Assembly: GCA_020436935.1 (NCBI GenBank)
Contig: JAGQWX010000003.1
Coordinates: forward strand, 124,001 to 188,000
Direction: 5' to 3'
From: Saprospiraceae bacterium
Lineage (GTDB): Bacteria; Bacteroidota; Bacteroidia; Chitinophagales; Saprospiraceae
DNA length: 64,000 nt
Shown here: piece after piece, positions 59,320 through 64,000 of the stretch
Layout: every line of letters starts with the position of its first letter
Numbering within the stretch: position 1 is the stretch's first letter
Made by a program: the position numbers and the translations under genes
Notes under the pieces: generated by a model
Seen by the model: the letters and a program-made list of their open reading frames with translations, nothing else
Databases searched by the model: none
Told to the model about the DNA's origin: nothing

Positions 59320-60450
59320 ATGAAAATAGGAATTTTAGGCGGTGGTCAGTTGGGTAGGATGCTGGTACAGGCAGCTTCCCCTTTGGATCTCAATGTGTAT
59401 GTGATGGACAAGTCTTCAGATTATCCTGCACCTGACATTTGGCCTTACTTTTTTGAAGGTGATTTTTCTGATTACAATCATGTCTTGGAATTTGGTCGTA
59501 CAGTCGACGTCATCACCATAGAGATAGAAAGTGTAAATGTGGAAGCTTTACACCAGTTGGAAGCCGAAGGAAAGGTGATCATTCCTCAACCTTCCAAACT
59601 CGAATTGATAGCAGATAAAGGCCTTCAGAAGCAGTTTTATGCAGATCAGGGGCTTCCGACTTCTCCTTTCCTGTTGTGCCACTCTGATGAAATTCCTTCA
59701 CTGGTGGAGCAAGGTAAAATTACCATTCCCTTTGTTCAGAAATTGAGAAAGGGGGGATACGATGGGAGAGGGGTGATGGTGGTGCGTTCTGCAGAAGAAG
59801 TGTCTCAAGTTTTACAGGGCGATTCTTTGATCGAAGAACTGGTCAGCATTCAAAAAGAACTCGCTGTCATTGTTGCCAGAGGAATGGATGGAGAAATTAC
59901 AAGTTTTCCGGTGGTGGAAATGGCTTTTCACCCGACGGCTAACCTGGTTGAATTTTTATTTGCGCCTTCAAGACTTCCTCTTGACAAACAAGAAGAAGCA
60001 ACGCGGATTGCAATAGCATGTGCAGAAAAAATGGACATTCATGGCTTATTGGCTGTCGAGATGTTTGAAGATGAAAATGGCAGGATATTAATCAATGAAG
60101 TAGCCCCCAGGCCGCACAATTCCGGTCACCACAGCATAGAAGCATGTATTACTTCTCAGTATGAACAGCTGTGCCGTATTTTGGCCAACCTGCCACAAGG
60201 CAAAACGGATTTGATCCAGCCTGCTGTTATGATTAACTTACTTGGTGAAGATGGTTACAGTGGAAAGGTGAAATATCAGGGACTGGGAGAAGTGATGAAG
60301 TTGGGTGGCGTTTACCCACACATATACGGCAAAAAATCAACTAAACCATTTAGAAAAATGGGACATGTGACTGTTTTAGACAGCAATTTGGATGAAGCCA
60401 TCAAAAAGGCAAGAACGGTACAGAATACTTTAAAAGTAATCAGCCAATAA
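59320..60450 (+). CDS. purK: 5-(carboxyamino)imidazole ribonucleotide synthase
   Basis: The 376-residue ATP-grasp enzyme begins KIGILGGGQLGRMLVQAA and has the ATP-grasp elements FVQKLRKGGYDGRGVMVV and INEVAPRPHNSGHHSIEAC, the latter diagnostic for PurK. It converts aminoimidazole ribonucleotide and bicarbonate to N5-CAIR in purine synthesis. purE is not nearby. It is a single gene converging with the gene at 60467. Confidence 0.96.
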   Translation: MKIGILGGGQLGRMLVQAASPLDLNVYVMDKSSDYPAPDIWPYFFEGDFSDYNHVLEFGRTVDVITIEIESVNVEALHQLEAEGKVIIPQPSKLELIADKGLQKQFYADQGLPTSPFLLCHSDEIPSLVEQGKITIPFVQKLRKGGYDGRGVMVVRSAEEVSQVLQGDSLIEELVSIQKELAVIVARGMDGEITSFPVVEMAFHPTANLVEFLFAPSRLPLDKQEEATRIAIACAEKMDIHGLLAVEMFEDENGRILINEVAPRPHNSGHHSIEACITSQYEQLCRILANLPQGKTDLIQPAVMINLLGEDGYSGKVKYQGLGEVMKLGGVYPHIYGKKSTKPFRKMGHVTVLDSNLDEAIKKARTVQNTLKVISQ

Positions 60451-60466
60451 AAAGGTCAGATGAAGT

Positions 60467-61015
60467 TTATTTGATGATGGTTGCGATCAACTGTCCTTTT
60501 CTCACCGTTTGAGGAATTTCGTTGAGTGCAATTTTCCCTTTTGAAATACCTTTTACTTCAAGATACATTAGTACTGCCTTCAGTCTGTTTTCCAAAAGAA
60601 TTTTTTCCTCGGCACTGTTGGCAGAATAGGGAGTAAGCATCACATTCTGCTCTGAATTATAGATGATCTGTGAAACCACTTCGTCAAGGTTGGCTATGGA
60701 TGTCCTGTTGAGAATAGCCAGATCTTCTCTAAAATCGATGTTGTAAACTTTGGGTGTAACAGTGTAGTCCTCAGCTGGTTTTAAAAACTCAGACGAATTC
60801 GCAATCGCAGGGTCCAGGTATTGATTGACTCTGACCAATTTATAACCTGTAAAATACTCATCAGCCCTACCATTGACAGACAGAATAGTACCGTCATTGG
60901 ATAATTCTACTTCAAGAGGCACTACATTGTAAAGAATGATTGCCTTCTTTGATGGAGCCTGAGCAGATAAGGCGCCATAACATATTGCTAATAAGAGAAC
61001 TAGATAATGCTTCAT
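60467..61015 (-). CDS. Exported protein with degenerate OmpA-like C-terminus
   Basis: The 182-residue protein has a signal peptide (YLVLLLAICYGALSAQ). The middle part (about 30-110) is beta-rich. The end (NSAEEKILLENRLKAVLMYLEVKGISKGKI) resembles the helix of OmpA-like peptidoglycan-binding domains (residues around the 'N..L...RA..V..yL...GI' pattern), but the NxxLSxxRA motif is not intact. It may be a periplasmic protein that has lost peptidoglycan binding. No family name is certain. Confidence 0.6.
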   Translation of the reverse strand: MKHYLVLLLAICYGALSAQAPSKKAIILYNVVPLEVELSNDGTILSVNGRADEYFTGYKLVRVNQYLDPAIANSSEFLKPAEDYTVTPKVYNIDFREDLAILNRTSIANLDEVVSQIIYNSEQNVMLTPYSANSAEEKILLENRLKAVLMYLEVKGISKGKIALNEIPQTVRKGQLIATIIK

Positions 61016-61046
61016 GAGCTGTAAAAATCAAAAATCATTCCATAAA

Positions 61047-61985
61047 TCACTCATCGATGACGCCCCTGCCGGATTTGCTTATTTTACCGGCTTCGGCAAG
61101 ATCATTGGCTATTCTGTCCAAGACTCCATTGATAAATTCTTTACTTTTTGGAGTGCTGTACACCTTAGATAAGTCAACATATTCGTTTAACGTCACTTTC
61201 GTCGGAATTGTTTCAAAGTGCAAAAATTCGCACACGGCCATTTTTAATAGTATCATGTCTAAGACGGCAATACGTTCGCTGTCCCAGTTTTCGAAGGTAG
61301 GTGAAATGATTTTGAATAACTCATCATCTTCCTCCATGCAGGTGAGCAACAACTTCTCTCCAAATACATTAGCCGTCTCATCATCAGGATAGTAAGCAAG
61401 GAAAAAATCATCCGTTTTTGCAGGTACTTCTTTGATGATTTTTTTCATCGTACCTATAATGACAGACTTGTCATCCTCCCAATTGATGTAATTGTCTTCC
61501 ACAACTTCTACATAAGATTCTGCCTTTTTCGCGTACCTGTACAAATCCAAAAGTACTTCAACAAAAGAATCATACTCAGAATCTTCAGCCAAAAACTTTA
61601 AATATCCCGGCTCTTTTGCATAGTCATAGTACAATTTCTTAAGCAAATCAAAATCAACTTTTGCTTCAAAATTGTATTTCCTGAAAGCAAGCTTTAGCTT
61701 TCTGTTGTTGTCGAGATATTGAATGAGTTCGTTTTGATATAGTTTTGGGCTAAATGCTTTGTCCTGTTCAGAGGGCAAATATTTGTTCTTCCTCTTGTCA
61801 AAGTCATCAAGAGAATACTTTGTAATATTAATAAACAAATATAAGTTGAATAAAAGGAGTTCAAATGATTTGTCAATGGAGTCCCAATACAGCTTCTTGA
61901 CGTCCTGAGGCTTCAAGTCCTGGTCTCTGTTCATCATATAAAGCAATTGCATGGTCTTTACCCGTATACTTCTCCTACTTAGCAT
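61047..61985 (-). CDS. nusB: Transcription antitermination protein NusB
   Basis: The 312-residue protein starts MLSRRSIRVKTMQLLYMMNRD, the Bacteroidota form of the NusB RNA-binding start (RRxxRxxAxQxLY). It has an insertion of about 160 residues before the conserved C-terminal half (WDSERIAVLDMILLKMAVCEFL; KVTLNEYVDLSKVYSTPKSKEFINGVLD). The length around 300 is usual in this phylum but twice that of E. coli NusB. It joins NusE on boxA RNA in rRNA antitermination. Confidence 0.93.
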   Translation of the reverse strand: MLSRRSIRVKTMQLLYMMNRDQDLKPQDVKKLYWDSIDKSFELLLFNLYLFINITKYSLDDFDKRKNKYLPSEQDKAFSPKLYQNELIQYLDNNRKLKLAFRKYNFEAKVDFDLLKKLYYDYAKEPGYLKFLAEDSEYDSFVEVLLDLYRYAKKAESYVEVVEDNYINWEDDKSVIIGTMKKIIKEVPAKTDDFFLAYYPDDETANVFGEKLLLTCMEEDDELFKIISPTFENWDSERIAVLDMILLKMAVCEFLHFETIPTKVTLNEYVDLSKVYSTPKSKEFINGVLDRIANDLAEAGKISKSGRGVIDE

Positions 61986-62292
61986 AAATTTTCAATAAAT
62001 GTGTGATGGTTTTTCAATAACGCAAAGAAAAGCATTTTAAATCACAATAGTCCCAAACACATTTACCTTTTTTATATACAAAAGCTAAACATTAAGTTAA
62101 AGTTTGAGTGATGAGGCTTTGATTTTGCTGATAAAGAGGCAAAAGCAGTATTAATCTGGCATTATGAATTTGTCGTTGTGGAATTAATACAATGTCTTTA
62201 TAAAAAGTGAGAAATGAATATAAAGTGTTGGTTCATATGCTCCAAATTTTCTTATTTTCTATATTTGTCCAAAATTGACACTAAGTCCTTCA
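61986..62292. other. 307-base intergenic region between nusB and the Nudix regulator
   Basis: This AT-rich gap separates divergent genes. I see no coding frame. It has a -7 box at 62260-62267 for the plus-strand gene and a repeated TTTTTCAATAA-like stretch near 61990-62020, which is of no clear meaning. Confidence 0.6.
62260..62267 (+). promoter_or_regulatory. -7 promoter element of the Nudix regulator gene
   Basis: TATATTTG lies 25 bases before the ATG at 62293. An in-frame TTG at 62275 is too close to the box to be the start. Confidence 0.55.
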
Positions 62293-63015
62293 ATGGAAAT
62301 GAACAAAGCCACACAGGAAAACATCAATTCCTGGATTTCACAGATAAATGTAGATTATAAACTGGCACTCTCAGTAGATTGTGTCATATTTGGATATACA
62401 GAAGCAGATCTTTTTATCGCACTTACAAGATGTGATATGCCGCCGTACGAGGGAGATTTTTCACTGGTTGGTGATTTGGTAAGACCTCATGAAAACCTGG
62501 ATGAAGCAGCACAGCGCATCCTGCACGATAGAACTGGTCTGCCAAATGTCTACCTTGAACAAGTCCAAACTTTTGGCAATATCAACAGACATCCATTGGG
62601 TAGGGTAGTCACTGTTGCATACTATTCCCTCATCAAACTGGATGAATATTATGACAAGCTGCCATTTGATGATTACATGGTTTGGAAGAATATCAAAGAG
62701 GTAAAGTCTCTGGCTTTTGATCACAAGGAGATATTGGATATCTGCCTTTCAAGGCTTCAAAAACAAATGAAAGAACAACCGGTTGGCTTCAATTTATTGC
62801 CTAAGAAGTTTACTTTAAACCAGTTGCAACAGTTGTATGAGGTAGTACTCGATCTGAAATTAGACAAACGCAACTTCCGCAGAAAACTAAAAAGCCTGGA
62901 TATTCTGCAGGACCAGGATGAAGTCCAAACAGATGTTTCACACAGACCGGCTAAGCTATATTCCTTTAATTTGGCGATGTATCACCAAAACGGTATCGAC
63001 GGTTTTCTATTTTAA
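62293..63015 (+). CDS. NrtR-like Nudix-domain transcriptional regulator
   Basis: The protein (240 residues from 62293, or 238 from 62299) has an N-terminal Nudix fold and a C-terminal winged-helix region (about 165-235: LPKKFTLNQLQQLYEVVLDLKLDKRNFRRKLKSL, seen as FTLNQLQQLYE and KRNFRRKL). In the Nudix box the catalytic Glu residues are replaced (RILHDRTGL instead of REUxEExGU), so it is expected to bind, not cleave, its ligand. In Bacteroidota, such proteins control sugar or NAD-related genes. Its targets are not visible. Confidence 0.85.
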   Translation: MEMNKATQENINSWISQINVDYKLALSVDCVIFGYTEADLFIALTRCDMPPYEGDFSLVGDLVRPHENLDEAAQRILHDRTGLPNVYLEQVQTFGNINRHPLGRVVTVAYYSLIKLDEYYDKLPFDDYMVWKNIKEVKSLAFDHKEILDICLSRLQKQMKEQPVGFNLLPKKFTLNQLQQLYEVVLDLKLDKRNFRRKLKSLDILQDQDEVQTDVSHRPAKLYSFNLAMYHQNGIDGFLF

Positions 63016-63019
63016 GGGT

Positions 63020-63667
63020 CTAGTCGATCAAATTGTTCTCGATCGCAACTCTTACCAATCCTGCAGAATTTCTTGCGTTGAGCTTTGCAAGCAAGCTACT
63101 TCTATGAGATTCCACGGTTTTGAGACTAATGTATAAGTTATCAGCAATTTCCTGAGTAGTAAATTCTTCAACAATAAGTTTGAGCACTTCCTTTTCTCTT
63201 CGGGAGATTTTTGGAAAGATAGCCGTTGTTTTGTTGTTGGACTTTCTTTTACTCATCAAACCTTTCATGATGATCTCTGTAACCTCCTTACTAAAGTATG
63301 ATTCACCTGTGGAGACCGTTCTGATGGCTTTCAGCAATTCTTCTCTTCCTGTATTCTTTAATATGTAGCCTTTTGCACCATTGTTGAGTATTTCCTGTAC
63401 AAAACTTTCTTCATTGAACATGGTAATAGCCAGAATTTTGAGAGATGGCCTCATCTTCAATGCCTCTTTGCACACTTCAATGCCATTGATGTCCGGCAAA
63501 TTCACATCTAAGAGTATAATGTCAACTTCTTTTTCTTTTACAAAATCCAACACACTCTGGCCGGTATAACATCGACCAACAATATCTATATCTGACTCAG
63601 TGACCAGAATGGATTCAATACCATCTACAAACATGGCGTGGTCGTCAGCTATAAGAATTTTCATCAT
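63020..63667 (-). CDS. Response regulator, NarL/LuxR family
   Basis: The 215-residue protein has a receiver domain with the acidic pair D8-D9, the phosphorylation site D54 in LLDVNLPD, T82 region and K104, and a C-terminal LuxR HTH (about 150-210: ISRREKEVLKLIVEEFTTQEIADNLYISLKTVESHR, seen as REKEVLKLI and EIADNLYISLKTVESH). A partner histidine kinase is not in the window. The start may be Met1 or Met2. It converges with the Nudix gene, 4 bases apart. Confidence 0.93.
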   Translation of the reverse strand: MMKILIADDHAMFVDGIESILVTESDIDIVGRCYTGQSVLDFVKEKEVDIILLDVNLPDINGIEVCKEALKMRPSLKILAITMFNEESFVQEILNNGAKGYILKNTGREELLKAIRTVSTGESYFSKEVTEIIMKGLMSKRKSNNKTTAIFPKISRREKEVLKLIVEEFTTQEIADNLYISLKTVESHRSSLLAKLNARNSAGLVRVAIENNLID

Positions 63668-63768
63668 ATCAGGAATATTTTAGAATACAGGATCAAAACG
63701 AAACATTTGTACAAATAGGTATATGTATGTGTACTCATTTTCAGGCTCAAAAATAGAAGTTCTATAAT

Positions 63769-63792
63769 CGGGGAAACCTAGGGGAAACCCCG
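63769..63792. repeat. Tandem GGGGAAACC repeat within an inverted CGGGG/CCCCG frame
   Basis: GGGGAAACC occurs at 63770-63778 and 63781-63789, 11 bases apart, and the block is closed by CGGGG (63769-63773) and CCCCG (63788-63792). It is the most GC-rich stretch of the region and lies about 100 bases before the response regulator start. It may be a regulator binding site or a hairpin. Confidence 0.45.
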
Positions 63793-63879
63793 AAATAATA
63801 AAATGGGTGGAACCAATGATGTTTGAAAGCTTCATTGCTTGCATCTTTGTCTTATCAAAATTACGAAACGATAACTACA

Positions 63880-63978
63880 ATGAAGATTACAGAAAACAGG
63901 AATACAGAAAATGATAAAAACGATATCCTGGTCTGGTTATTTTCAGCGTGTTTGTTTGTTGTCTGTTTGTTTTTTTGA
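63880..63978 (+). CDS. Possible 32-residue membrane peptide
   Basis: The ATG at 63880 opens a 32-codon frame with a polar, Asn/Asp-rich start (KITENRNTEND) followed by one hydrophobic segment (ILVWLFSACLFVVCLFF). A near-consensus -7 box (CATCTTTG) lies about 30 bases upstream. No family is recognised and the window ends before the context can be judged. Confidence 0.35.
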   Translation: MKITENRNTENDKNDILVWLFSACLFVVCLFF

Positions 63979-64000
63979 AAAACGTTTGAATAAGAAACTT

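Noticed and set aside
1..64000. Mobile elements or CRISPR arrays
   Set aside because: No transposase, integrase, phage gene or regularly spaced repeat was seen; repeats found are protein-domain repeats or short operators.

Overview
The window is a chromosomal segment of a Bacteroidota bacterium, most likely from the Saprospiria/Saprospiraceae. The evidence is the promoter type (-7 element TAnnTTTG, seen upstream of many genes), a 1805-residue secreted protein ending in a gliding-motility/type IX secretion C-terminal domain, a fused CcoN-CcoO oxidase subunit, YtxJ of the bacillithiol system, and Bacteroidota-type families (DUF4249, DUF5106-like TlpA proteins, DUF5117-like metalloprotease, a long NusB). 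Base composition and codon use look even throughout. I saw no insertion sequence, prophage, CRISPR array or rRNA; the only tRNA is tRNA-Lys(TTT).

Layout. 1-14.3 kb: respiratory region. The 3' end of a CcoI-like copper P-type ATPase is followed by two secreted-protein genes (an IPTL-CTERM protein on the minus strand and the 1805-residue T9SS protein), then ccoS, ccoNO, ccoQ, ccoP, ccoG, ccoH and a TauE/DsbD_2-like membrane protein: a complete cbb3 oxidase and assembly operon. Its promoter carries two TGAC-N4-GTCA sites 22 bp apart, as expected for a CRP/FNR-family activator. 14.5-29.6 kb: tRNA-Lys, a TlpA-like thioredoxin, pyrR-pyrB behind a GH63-like glucosidase, mdh, a peroxiredoxin-like protein, xth, an N-acetylmuramoyl-alanine amidase, a panB-mltG-DUF4249 operon, YdeI- and YtxJ-type proteins and a 39-residue lipoprotein. 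29.9-36 kb: an Mpl-type ligase, then a four-gene cassette (alpha/beta hydrolase, ATP-grasp ligase, class I glutamine amidotransferase, second ATP-grasp-like protein) that looks like an uncharacterised amide- or peptide-forming pathway, then a small PD-(D/E)XK protein. 36-43.7 kb: a zinc metalloprotease, DUF2853, a small HTH protein with palindromes around it, a thioesterase, a YihY/BrkB protein and a class A penicillin-binding protein.

43.7-50.9 kb: a seven-gene leftward sulfate-assimilation operon (cysI with a C-terminal HEPN-like extension, cysH, ferredoxin-NADP reductase, DUF2061, cysC, cysD, cysN) with a full TTG-N21-TAnnTTTG promoter and two copies of a palindrome-like operator. 50.9-64 kb: a PIG-L deacetylase, a 26-residue membrane peptide, a sodium:solute symporter, a START-like protein, coaD, an adenosyltransferase overlapping truA, a DUF937 protein, purK, a degenerate OmpA-like protein, nusB, an NrtR-like Nudix regulator, a LuxR-type response regulator and a 32-residue membrane peptide.

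Seven short genes below 60 codons were found by reading the sequence: ccoS, ccoQ, a 39-residue lipoprotein, a 26-residue membrane peptide, a 40-residue basic ORF overlapping the large T9SS gene, and a 32-residue membrane peptide, to which a 69-residue hydrophobic protein can be added. The most interesting candidates are the hydrolase/ATP-grasp/amidotransferase cassette, the tandem operator of the cbb3 operon, the palindromes of the HTH protein, the cys operator pair and the membrane peptide between PIG-L and the symporter.
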